Assembly: GCA_026901365.1 (NCBI GenBank)
Contig: QLOH01000459.1
Coordinates: forward strand, 558,001-622,000
Source of the DNA: Sesbania bispinosa
Taxonomy: Eukaryota; Streptophyta; Magnoliopsida; Fabales; Fabaceae
Direction: 5' to 3'
Length of the DNA: 64,000 bases
This document shows, in pieces, positions 44,648 through 55,514 of this stretch. The first letter of the stretch is position 1, and the number at the start of each line of letters is the position of its first letter. The notes below the pieces were generated by a model. That model saw only the letters and a list, made by a program, of their open reading frames with translations. It did not search any database and had not been told where the DNA came from. The position numbers were made by a program, and so were the translations under genes.

Positions 44648-45801
44648 TGTAGATGCATATACTTGTAGATATATTATATGCAGGTTTTGATGATGCCAAT
44701 GGAAAGAAAATGAGTTCACAAGATTGAAAAAAAAGAATTTGGCAAAAGAAAGAAAAAGAGCAAGGAGGAAGGTCAATGCAAGATCAAGACTACAAGTGAT
44801 GTTAGATAAGTATTAGTCTAGTTAGTTAAAGTGTTAAAAGAATTCTAGACTTTGCAAGTTATTTGGCCTTGAAAATAAAATATAAGTAAAATGTTTTTCT
44901 AAGGTAAAATCAGTTCAAAAACAATTTTTGAACTAGTAATCGATTACCACATAGGTGTAATCGATTACCAGAAGTTATGAGATTTAAATTTGAAAGTTTT
45001 TGAATTGGTAATCGATCACCAACTTGGTGTAATCGATTACCAGAGTGCAGAAAGTTTGAAAATCAAATTTCAGTCACAACGGTTCAGAAACTGGTTGAAT
45101 TTTTAAGTGTGTAATCGATTACCACTTTCTTGTAATCGATTACCAGCGTGATTTTTCTGAAAATCTTGAAGAGACATGATTCCTTATCAAGAGTTACAAT
45201 GATTCAATTACCTTATTATAAATATGTGTCTCAGTTGCGAAAAATCAGCGTATTGCACAATGTGAAACAACAAAAGTGAAAAATCATTTTAAGAATCATT
45301 TTGGCCAAAACACTTGCAAATTATTAAGGATTCTTATAGGAACTTCAAGTTGTATTATCTACTCTAAAAGAGAGTTCATATTGTTCAAACAATTTCTTCT
45401 CATACTGTGTGATTAAGAGAGGGTGCCTCTCGTGGTTTGTGGGTGAAACTCAACACAAGGGAAGGGGTTCCAAGGTGTGTGAGTGTTCATCTCTTGTAAA
45501 GGATTTTACAAGAATAGTGGAAATCTTAAGTGGGTTACTTGAGGACTGGACGTAGACAAGGGGTTGGCCGAACCAGTATAAATCGAGTTTGCACTTCTTC
45601 TTCCCTTAACTTTTTACTTGCTTATTGTGATTGTTAATTTATTACATATTGAGAAGTGAGGAGTTTGCATTCATATTACATTATAAAAGAATTGTTTTAA
45701 GTATAGTAAAATACAAAAGAAGAAAGATAAAAGAGATTAGAGTAAATTGGAGTAACTTAATTCACCCCCCTCTTAAGTTATTTGAGGCCGCTTGTCTAAC
45801 A
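44648..45801 (+). repeat. 5' LTR of element E
   Basis: TGTAGATGCATATAC to CTTGTCTAACA, 1,154 bp. It contains three palindrome pairs: 44937/44958, 45009 (TAATCGATCA)/45030 and 45112/45133, each 21 bp apart. Confidence 0.92.
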
Positions 45802-45803
45802 AG

Positions 45804-45815
45804 TGGTATCAGAGC
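45804..45815 (+). other. primer-binding site of element E (initiator tRNA-Met)
   Basis: TGGTATCAGAGC two bases after the LTR end. Confidence 0.9.
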
Positions 45816-45854
45816 TTGTATCTTGTATAAGGATTAGAAGCCTCAAGATCAACT

Positions 45855-46987
45855 ATGGCCTCATCCAATTCCCTTTTTGGTGAAGGAAACTCATTTAATA
45901 GACCCCTTGTATTTAATGGAGAAGGTTTTCACTATTGGAAATCTAGAATGCAAATCTTCATAGAATCGATAGATCTAAATATTTGGGATGCTGTAGAAAA
46001 TGGTCTTTTTATTCCTTCAATACAAGTAGGAAATGAAGTCAAAATAATACCTGAGAGCAATGGAGTAAAGATGAAAAAAGAAAAGTCCAATACAATTTGA
46101 AAGCCAAAAACATAATTGCATCTGCATTAGGCATAAATGAGTTCTTTAGAGTTTCAAATTGCAAAAGTGCAAAAGAAATGTGGGATACATTAGAAGTAAC
46201 ACATGAGGGTACAAGTGATGTTAAAAGATCTAGAATAAACACCCTTACTCATGAATATGAATTATTTAGGATGAACCAAAATGAAAGCATACAAGACATG
46301 CAAAAGAGATTTACACATATAGTTAATCATCTTGCATCTTTAGGAAAAGTCTTTCCTAATGAAGATCTTATTAACAAAGTCTTAAGATGTTTGAGTAGGA
46401 AATGGCAACCAAAGGTGACAGCAATTGTAGAATCAAAAGATCTTACAACAATGTCTCTTGCTTCACTGTTTGGGAAACTTCAAGAACACGAATTGGAACT
46501 ATTGAGACTCAATCAAAATGAAGAAAATGACAAAAATAAGAAAAGCATTGCACTTAAAGCATCATCACTTGTCTATGAAGAATATGACAACGAAGACATC
46601 ATTGAGGAAGAAGATTTAGATGATGATGAAGAATTTGATCTCTTTGTAAAAAGGTTCAACAAATTCCTAAGAAATAGAAGAAATCAAAAGAGATCTACAT
46701 TCAACACAAAGATGAAAGGAGAAGATTCCTCCTCAACTCCAAGGTGCTTTGAATGCAATCAACCTGGCCATTTGAGACTAGAATGTCCAATCTATAAAAT
46801 GAAAATGGAAAAATCCAACAAGAAGACCTTCAAAGAAAAGAAAGGAAAGAAAGCATATATCACTTGGGATGATAATGACATGGACTCTAGTGAATCAGAA
46901 AATGAAGTTGTGAACTTGGGACTCATGGCCATAAATTATGATAGCGAAGAAGAGGTGTGCTTGATGGCAAGGCACTCTCAATGGTAA
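45855..46987 (+). pseudogene. Ty1/copia gag of element E
   Basis: The ATG at 45855 (MASSNSLFGEGNSFNRP) opens a copia gag with FNGEGFHYWKSRMQIFI. A stop near 46098 or a small indel separates it from the main part (46097-46987), which has the UBN2-type gag core (SAKEMWDTLEVTHEGT), an acidic stretch and the zinc knuckle CFECNQPGHLRLEC. It ends near 46986 at a TAA in place of a conserved codon at the start of protease. Confidence 0.85.
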
Positions 46988-47440
46988 CTTAATAGTGGAT
47001 GCTCCAAGCACATGAAGGGAGATTCTTCAAAGCTTATCGACATTACACCCAAAAACAATGGACATGCCATTTATGGAGACAACAACAAAGAAACCAACAT
47101 GGATCTTTCAAGAGAGTAGAAAACCTTAAAGAGATCATCCTCTTGACCACATCATTGGAGATTTTTCAAAAAGGGGTAACAACTAGACTATCTCTTAAAG
47201 ATATATGAAATAATATGGCTTTTGTTTATAAAATTGAAATAAAAAATATTGATGAAGCCTTAAAAGATAAACATTGGATTATTGCTGTGAAAGAAAAATT
47301 AAATCAATTTGAAAAGAAATCATGTATGGAAACTAGTTGATAGACCAAGTGATCATTCAAATTATAGGAACTAAATGGTTATTTGAAAATAAATTAGAAG
47401 AGAGTTAGGAATCTTATATTTCTCTAAATTAAAAGATACA
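46984..47440 (+). pseudogene. protease start fused to RT start in element E
   Basis: 46990-47100 reads LNSGCSKHMKGDSSKL and TPKNNGHAIYGDNN, the copia protease start, with a premature TAA. At about 47215 it jumps to NIDEALKDKHWIIAVKEKLN, the beginning of the copia RT region, followed by frameshifts and stops. Everything between (rest of protease, integrase) and the RT catalytic part are deleted. Confidence 0.75.
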
Positions 47441-47843
47441 CTATTTGGCTAATACTTTACTACTTATGGTTATATATTGTTTAGTATTTGATGCTCTTGG
47501 ATTATTTTTTATGATGCCAAAGGGGGAGAGAAAGGGAAAGAACTCTATGGGAAAGAACTCTATGTTATGAGATTTTAAAAAGTTTATTTGGGGAGAGAAA
47601 AGGAAAGAAAAAGACTGTGAAATTGAAATTTTATTTTATTCCCAAATAATTCTAGAAAGAAAAGAAAAGTATTTTGTCCCTAAATATTGTTAATATTGGC
47701 TGTCCCCAAAATATAGCATTGTTTCTAAAAAGACAAATACTAAGGGGGAGACTAAAGGGGAAATGATCAATATATGTATACTTGAAATTATTTTGTTTCT
47801 TTCTTCCCTTAAAGATGGTTGTCATCATCAAAAAGGGGGAGAT
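47441..47843. other. 3' non-coding region of element E
   Basis: It is rich in A/G tracts (AAAGGGGGAGA repeated several times) and ends in the polypurine tract before the 3' LTR. No reading frame of note. Confidence 0.6.
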
Positions 47844-48978
47844 TGTAGATGCATATACTTGTAGATATATTATATGCAGGTTTTGATGATGCCAATGGAA
47901 AGAAAATGAGTTCACAAGATTGAAAAAAAAGAATTTGGCAAAATAAAGAAAAAGAGCAAGGAGGAAGGTCAATGCAAGATCAAGACTACAAGTGATGTTA
48001 GATAAGTATTAGTCTAGTTAGTTAAAGTGTTAAAAGAATTCTAGACTTTGCAAGTTATTTGGCCTTGAAAATAAAATATAAGTAAAATGTTTTTCTAAGG
48101 TAAAATCAGTTCAAAAACAATTTTTGATCTGGTAATCGATTACCACATAGGTGTAATCGATTACCAGAAGTTATGAGATTTAAATTTGAAAGTTTTTGAA
48201 CTGGTAATCGATTACCAACTTGGTGTAATCGATTACCAGAGTGCAGAAAGTTCGAAAATCAAATTTCAGTCACAACGGTTCAGAAACTGGTTGAATTTTT
48301 AAGTGTGTAATCGATTACCAGCGTGATTTTTCTGAAAATCTTGAAGAGACATGATTCCTTATCAAGAGTTACAATGATTCAACTACTTTATTATAAATAT
48401 GTGTCTCAGTTGCGAAAAATCAGCGTATTGCACAATGTGAAACAACAAAAGTGAAAAATCATTTTAAGAATCATTTTGGCCAAAACACTTGCAAATTATT
48501 AAGGATTCTTATAGGAACTTCAAGTTGTATTATCTACTCTAAAAGAGAGTTCATATTGTTCAAACAATTTCTTCTCATACTGTGTGATTAAGAGAGGGTG
48601 CCTCTCGTGGTTTGTGGGTGAAACTCAACACAAGGGAAGGGGTTCCAAGGTGTGTGAGTGTTCATCTCTTGTAAAGGATTTTACAAGAATAGTGAAAATC
48701 TCACAAGTGGGTTACTTGAGGACTGGACGTAGACAAGGGGTTGGCCGAACCAGTATAAATCGAGTTTGCACTTCTTCTTCCCTTAACTTTTTACTTGCTT
48801 ATTGTGATTGTTAATTTATTATATATTGAAAAGTTAGGAGTTTGCATTCATATTACATTATAAAAGAATTGTTTTAAGTATAATAAAATACAAAAGAAGA
48901 AAGATAAAAGAGATTAGAGTAAATTGGAGTAACTTAATTCACCCCCCTCTTAAGTTATTTGAGGCCGCTTGTCTAACA
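47844..48978 (+). repeat. 3' LTR of element E
   Basis: 1,135 bp, nearly identical to the 5' LTR. Palindromes are at 48133/48154, 48205/48226 and a single one at 48308. The third pair has collapsed to one site. Confidence 0.92.
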
Positions 48979-49617
48979 ATTTTTTTGGAATTAAACATAG
49001 TCCTACCTTGTATAAATAAATATAAAAAATATTTTTAGGGGTGTTCACGAATCGATTTGATTTGGAATTAGGGTGAAATTAAATTTGAACTAATATTGTT
49101 TACTCAGTTTAGTTTGGTTTGAGTTTTGAATATTATTTGGAAGGACAAAAGACTTGAAGATATTAAAGTAGGGTTAAGCATGAAAAAAATGTCCAAGAAA
49201 ATTCAAATAATACCAGTAGAAGAGTCTTTATTAGCGTCTTTAAAATAAGCTTTGGGCTTATTTATCTAGTTTGTTTTAGTTTTATTTATATTTGGGGGGT
49301 TGTTGACTTTTAGTATTATTTTAATTATCTTCATTAAGCATGTGTCGAGGAACGATCTAGGAGCACATTAAATGTTTTAGTGGATATTTCATTTTTATAA
49401 TGAGGTACCTACTCCTGAAAATAATTAGTTGTGAATTTAAATTAAAATTGAGGTTTTCATCTGTGAGGGAGATCAATCTTTTGTGCTTCTTTATGTTTTT
49501 GGGTGGATCATTAACTTTGATCTTTTCAAAAGCTTTCATATTTTTGTAGTGATCTTCAATAGTCTTGTCTTCTTTTGGAGATTGTGGTGTCTTTCTTCAT
49601 CTTCTAATTTCTTTAAT
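48979..49617. other. intergenic sequence with a partial hAT-like end
   Basis: TAGGGGTGTTCACGAATCG at about 49036 resembles the TAGGGGTGTAA end of the hAT MITE at 11211, but a matching right end was not found. Otherwise nothing recognised. Confidence 0.35.
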
Positions 49618-50007
49618 GACTATACTAACAAATTAGTCCCTAAGAGATTATTGATCGTGCAGTTTAGTCTCTGAGAGAGTCAAAATTCCAAAATGGTCCC
49701 TGAGAGATTGCTCTGTCATGCAAAATGGTACCTGAAAAACAAGCAAATTAGTCCCTGAAACATTAAAAAATCATGCAAATTAGTCCTTGAAAAATGACGT
49801 GCAAAATGGTCCCTGAAAAACAAGCAAAAACAAGCAAATTAGCCCCTGAGACATTAAAAAATCATGCAAATTAGTTCTTGAAAAATGACAATTTTACCAT
49901 TTTGCATGACAGAGCAATCTCTCAGGGACCATTTTGAAATTTTGACTCTCACAGGGACTAAACTGCACGATCAGGAATCTCTCAGGGACTAATTTGCTAG
50001 TATAATC
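49618..50007. mobile_element. foldback Mutator-like MITE with 10-bp duplication
   Basis: 390 bp flanked by TTTCTTTAAT (49608-49617 and 50008-50017). The two arms, about 113 bp each, are near-perfect inverses: the left runs from GACTATACTAAC through ATTGCTCTGTCATGCAAAA, the right mirrors it. The centre has direct repeats of CAAATTAGTCCCTGA. A 9-11-bp duplication with long inverted arms is the Mutator pattern. Confidence 0.85.
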
Positions 50008-50017
50008 TTTCTTTAAT

Positions 50018-50930
50018 CCATCTTTTCTTTTTATTTGATTTTGTTCTTGACTCCAAATTTAAAATTTATCATTATTTTGTGTGTTTCCAATCCCAAAAAG
50101 CTTTATTTTATAATCTCATCATGTGGTATATCTAGAGTTGACGTTGGATCTTATACTTGCAATTTGGTTAACAGATTATTGATACCGTTGTTAACACCAT
50201 AATTATTTCGATTAGATATCGAAATAATTTTATTTTCTCTATGAGACATTTCAAGTGCATGATTTGAAGATTGAAGATGACTCTTGAGCTTGGAGGGTCT
50301 CAAAGTAGTTATGAGAAGTTACCAAGGGAAAGTTATTGGAAGTTACCAATAGTTTTGATAGTTTCTATTAAATAAATGTGTTTAAATGTATAATTGACAC
50401 AAGTCCATTAGGTGGCTTAATTATAAAGATTGGTAGTTAGGATTTTTATTTATAAATATGTGTTTGTACAAGGTAAAAGAGAGGTTGGATCCCATTTACT
50501 GAAAATCTCTACAAGCCTAACGTGTCATCAATCCATCAGCGACTCTTGGCAAACAAGATTGAAAGTGTGTGATCCCCCATTCTAGTTAATTCATGGTCTT
50601 CTCTTTACTCTTTTAATTTCTCTTTTACTTTTATGCATATCTTCTTCTACTTCTCCTCCTCCTTCTTCTTAGAAATTCCAAGTAAAACTACTCCTAAAAA
50701 GAATCTTTAAGAGGATTTTTATCTTGTCCCTAGATTGTTCTTAAGATAATTTTTGTTACAAAAAATAAGGGTAAACAACTGTTTATTCTTGTTAAGTTAA
50801 TGTTAAAGTGCTAGTTAACACCTCATTTTGAAGGAATTTTTCTTGAACAAAAAAACACAAAAAAAGGGGGAAAAAGTTAAAACGGGCTTTGTTTATTTTT
50901 CCTTAATTTTTCACATCTAAACAATGATTC
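50018..50930. other. intergenic sequence
   Basis: No gene recognised. It includes CT-rich and CTTCTTCTCC-type simple sequence near 50640-50670. It could be non-coding retrotransposon DNA, but no ends were found. Confidence 0.4.
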
Positions 50931-50933
50931 TTA

Positions 50934-51309
50934 GAGTGTGTTTGATAAAACTAGCTGAAAGTTGAAACGCTAGATGAAAGATAAAAAGCTAGTTGAAGTT
51001 GAAAGACTAGCTGATTTGATTGAAAGTGTTTGATAAAACTAGCTGGAAATAGTAAGATGACATATAAGGACATCATTAATTATTAAATAATGATGAATGA
51101 GAGTTGTTGGGGGGGGGGGAGAAAACCGTAAAAAAAATTTCAACTAGTAGCTGAAAAATGGAGCTTTTTTAAAAAAGTTACTTCAAGTAGCCTCTCAAAA
51201 AGAGCTAGTAGCTACCTAAAAATCTATCTTACCAAACATTGATAAAATGGTTTCAACTACTAATTAATTTAAGCTTTCATCTAGCTGAAATGTTTATCCA
51301 AACACACTC
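50934..51309. mobile_element. PIF/Harbinger-like MITE, TTA duplication
   Basis: 376 bp with ends GAGTGTGTTTG and CAAACACACTC and TTA on both sides (50931-50933 and 51310-51312). It includes a G9 run near 51111. A 3-bp TTA/TAA duplication with such TIRs is typical of PIF/Harbinger MITEs. Confidence 0.85.
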
Positions 51310-51312
51310 TTA

Positions 51313-54168
51313 GTACACATTTGGCCCCACATCTTTTGAGCTTATAAGTTACTTTATAGTGAAAGTTGGACCAAATAATATTTAATAAAAACCTCATTAA
51401 TAAAGAAAAAAGCCACTTGTTTTCATTAAAGGAGTGCATTTTAAAAAGCCATTGCAGATCATCTTGCAAATGCTCAAGTAATTGGTAGGCTTCCAATTCC
51501 TCAATTCTACGCTTTAGAACTGCATTCTCACTACAAACATCACCTTCAAACTCATGGAAAACAAGGTTCATGTAGGGAGTTGACAATCTGAATTAGGTTA
51601 CCTTAGGAAGTCCATAACAACCAGGCCACTTAACTACATAGAAGTTCCGTTATGGGATTTCATCAGAAGCTTCCATTCTCCATCATGCAAAGGTTCTCCC
51701 ATAGGACATCTCCTAGTATGAATCCATTGCTGAGTGAAGGGTCCTTTGATTACAAAAAATAGAGTAGTCATTCAGCTTGACATGATCAGCTCCTTCCACT
51801 TCTCCCTCTGAATCAGAATAAGAACAATCTCCTACTTGCTACCTCAAACTCCAAATGGAAGTCCAGACCCACCCTTGCTCTATGAGGTGAAGGCCTTCCC
51901 TCTTCATGATTGACCTCCATTGGCTTGGAGTCAAAGGCTTCAAAGGTCCCTTGAAGGAACTTGTTTTAACCTTCTTGCCCTTGCCTTTGAAAATCTCTTT
52001 GAAAGGAATCCTTGGGATAAGCCTATCTGGCAGCATGTGAATAAGGAGTACTGGTTTGAAGTACATTTTGCCCTTACACCTCATATAATGTTGGCTAATG
52101 TTATCTGACCCTGCTTCCAACTTTTTAATAAGGGTCCAATCATCATCATCAACTAGAGACCCTTCATGACCTCCAAGATTTAATGTGCTTTCTCCTGTTC
52201 AGAGTTATGGGTGCTCCATATCTGATCTTCCGAAGCTCCAGGGGGTTATTTATTTCCTCCTCAGACCATCCAACAAACAATCTTGCAAATGCATCATTTA
52301 AAGTGTCCAGCTTCAGACCTTCTTTTATTTTCAAAAAAGGGGGATGATCCCTGAAGTAGGCAAGTTCATCCCTTAGGTTTTTAAACCTAGGAACCCTTGG
52401 CTTGTCCTCCAAAGGGATAAGATAGGGCCTATTGGGCTCTTCAGCAGCCAAAATTCTCCCAACTTCAGTAGAAGGCTCTAAAAACAAGTCTTGAGTGGTG
52501 CCCATCACCTCAATTTCTTCAGATACCCACATGTACTATGCTCCCCATCCTCCAATATTTACTAGGTTGCTCAGATTGGTACTGGGTTGAGTTTCAGAAA
52601 CCCCTTTGGAAGTGGGGAGTTCAGATACCTTAACCTCATAAGGTTTTGCAAATTCATCATCTAAATATGAACTCACGTTTCTCAAAATCAGTTTTAGTCT
52701 CTTTACCTATTGGATCTTCTGTTCCTCCCTGTCTTTTAGCTCAAGGTTGTTCTTTCTCTCTCCCCCGTTTTTCCTTTTTAATTCTAAAAGAATAGCTTCC
52801 TGTATCTTAGCAGCATCTGCACTTGCTACTCTTGTGATAATCTTCATGAGGGCATCATCAATAGGAGCCTTCACCGGCCTAACTCTCTTCCTTTGGCTTG
52901 ATCTTCATCAACCTTATTCTCTTCTTCCTTTCAGTTTCTTCTTCTTTTGCCTTAAGATCTGCAACATAAGCTTGCTGTTGAGCCAAAGCTAGAACATGAT
53001 CCAGTTCTTCTTGTTCCTTTCTTTTCAGCTCCTTTTCTTTCTCCAGCTCAACTGCAATTGCTGCAACCTTCTACATTTCTGGGTTTGGATATCTCTCAGC
53101 AAGAGTTTTTACATTGAGAACCTCTTCTGAACCAAGGGTAAGTGCTACACCCTCCAAAACTAGTTCTTGTTGATCATGTGCCTATCCTTTGATGTTGAGG
53201 TAGGCATGTTCAAAACATGATCAGTTTCCTCAGTTGCCTTTTGAATTTATTTAGTTTTCCCTAGGGCATCTTTCTGAACTTTTTCAGATGATCTGAATTG
53301 TGCAGCAGGATCCACAACTGATGTCTTCTGAAGTTCAAACTCTTCAGTGTCTTTCATCTTTGCCTTCACCACTTGAGACTTCAGCTTGGGCTTCACCAGC
53401 TTCATTATTTTTGTAATTGCAGGCTCTTTTGAAGGAGCCTTCTCCAATTCAAACACATCCCTTCTTAGGTTTCCATGCAACTCGTTTTCCAGAATGTCCA
53501 AAGTTGTCCTCCTAGTGGTTGTTGCCTTCATATTGGCAAAACCCACTTTGATGTTAGGCTCTGGTTCTAGATTAACTATAGTGATTCCCATGGATTTGAT
53601 GTTGTCCATAGAAAAGTAACCAGGTGCCTTGTGCAAGGGAAGCTTGTGAACAGGCACCGTGAAATGGTTCAGAATAGCCATGATAAATGTTGTGTGCGTC
53701 AAGCTTCTTGCTGAATTGTTTATCCTTTTCATCATGTTGGATAACAGCAGCTTGGGCAAGTTGATTTGATCCTTCTTCAACAAGTTAATCACGACAACCA
53801 CTGCATTTCTAAGACATGGTCTCTACTCCCCATCTTGGGTATCACTATGGTGAAAAGGATGGCATGAAGTATTCTGGGCCTCTCAAGCATAGCCTGAGAC
53901 TTAATGCATTTAGGATTTTCACAAACATACAATATGGAGTTGAACTTCTTCTTCCCATCGTTGCTTTTCTCCTAGTCACTGTAGAATGCAAGCCCTACAG
54001 ATTCAGTTCCAATGACTATGGACAATATTTCATCATCCACAAACACTTCCTTCTTCAACACTCTACTGGTAATCGATCTGTACCCAGTGTCAAGGTTGAT
54101 AATATCTTTGCGTTCTTCCAGAACACCACCACTCCATGTTTAGACCTCTCTCCTCTTTCAAAATCATT
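51313..54168 (-). pseudogene. SIRE-type Ty1/copia envelope-like region, minus strand
   Basis: Read from 54168 leftwards it parallels the plus-strand envelope-like frame at 55515: FWKNAK, then NMMKRINNSARSLTHTT (53801-53247), then a coiled-coil-rich part (about 53060-52750) and further frames (52532-52164, 52120-51839, 51586-51281). It lacks the N-terminus, which is lost at the 54168 junction. It extends further downstream than the plus copy can be read. SIRE elements carry an envelope-like frame after pol; whether it is a membrane protein is not established here. Several stops and shifts make it inactive. Confidence 0.65.
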
Positions 54169-55180
54169 TTTAATCAAAAAGGTTAACACAACTCTGTTTA
54201 GAAAAACCTCTAACAAACACTTCATCTTAGTTCAAATATATATTGATGACATTATATTTGGATAATAAATTCTTCTTTATGCAAAAAGTTTTCTAAGCTT
54301 ATGTAGTCTGAGTTTGAAATGAACACGATGAGAGAATTAAAATTCTTCCTAGGACTTCAGATTAAGCAAGAATTTGTTTGTATTTTGATCCATCAAGAAA
54401 ATATACAAAAAGAAATGCTTAAGAAGTTCAAAATGAAAGACTACAAGCCTATGCCAAATCCAATGCATCCTTCTGTAATCTTAAGTAAAGATAAAGGAGA
54501 AGAACCTGTTGACCAAACAATGTATAGAGCAATGATTGGTTCATTACTATATCTTATAGCAAGTAGATCTAACATTATGTTTAGTGTTTGTCTGTGTGCA
54601 AGATTTCAGTCTGATCCAAGAATTACTCATTACAAGGCTGTAAAGAGAATTTTCAAATATCTAAATGGTACTACTAATCTCGGTCTTTGCTATAAGAAGA
54701 ATAAGGATTGTAGGTTGGTTGGATAGTGTGATGCTGACTTTACTGGAGATAGAATAGAAAGAAAAAGTACCAGTGGAGGATGTCACTTCATTGGAAGTAA
54801 CATGATCAGTTGGTCAAGCAAAAGGCAAAGCACATTGCCCTATCGACAGCTGAAGCAGAATACATTGCAGCAAAACGCTATTGTTCACAACTTTTATGGG
54901 TAAAGTATCAACTTGAATATTTTAATATCTCTGAGCGTTGTATACCTATTATGTGTGATAATACTAGTGGTATAAATTTATCTAAGAATCCCATACAACA
55001 TTCTAGGGAAAAACATATTGAGATCAAGCATCATTTCATTAGAGACTATGTTTAGAAAGGTGTTTTTGATATTAAGTTCATTGACACAGAGCATCAATGG
55101 GCTGACATATTAAAAAAACCTAGCTGAAGACAGATTTAAGATCATAAGAAGTCATCTGAACATTCATGCACTTTCTGAAA
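54169..55180 (+). pseudogene. Ty1/copia RT end and RNase H, SIRE type
   Basis: It begins abruptly at about 54169 with RT (FLIKKVNTTLF, catalytic YIDD in VQIYIDDIIFG at about 54238-54265). There is a stop, then MRELKFFLGLQIKQ (54319-54726) and RNase H (LSTAEAEYIAAKRYCSQLLW, then DNTSGINLSKNPIQHSREKH to 55055), ending near 55180. Integrase, gag and the first half of RT are missing. Stops at about 54264, 54724 and after 55055 show decay. Confidence 0.85.
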
Positions 55181-55514
55181 AATGACCTATCTGAACTGCA
55201 TGACTGTCTGAATGCATTATCTGAAGTAGCTGTCTAAATGCATGTGTTTTGTGTGATATTCTGAAGTCTCACCCATCTGAATGACATGGCAATTTGAGAC
55301 GGTTAACATTCACCTTTTTTCACAAAGTGGACCTTTGCACTTCGTACGTTATCCAAGGTCTACGCAATCATGTCATAACTGTCAGTTTGTCAGTGAAGCT
55401 ATATATTTGGAAAGAGAAATGTGTTAGGGCACCGTTAATCATTTTCCTGCAAGCTTAAGCTCTCAAACTTTCTCTATAAGCTTCTGCATTTTCTCTGCAA
55501 CTTTCATCTCATCA

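Larger units (their letters stand above)
44648..48978 (+). mobile_element. Ty1/copia element E, internally deleted, with both LTRs
   Basis: The LTRs are 44648-45801 and 47844-48978. A tRNA-Met primer site follows the first; the polypurine tract AAAAAGGGGGAGAT precedes the second. The flanks are ATTTC (44643-44647) and ATTTT (48979-48983), a target duplication with one change. The interior holds gag, the start of protease and a few dozen codons from the start of RT; integrase and nearly all of RT are deleted. The LTRs are nearly identical. Confidence 0.9.
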
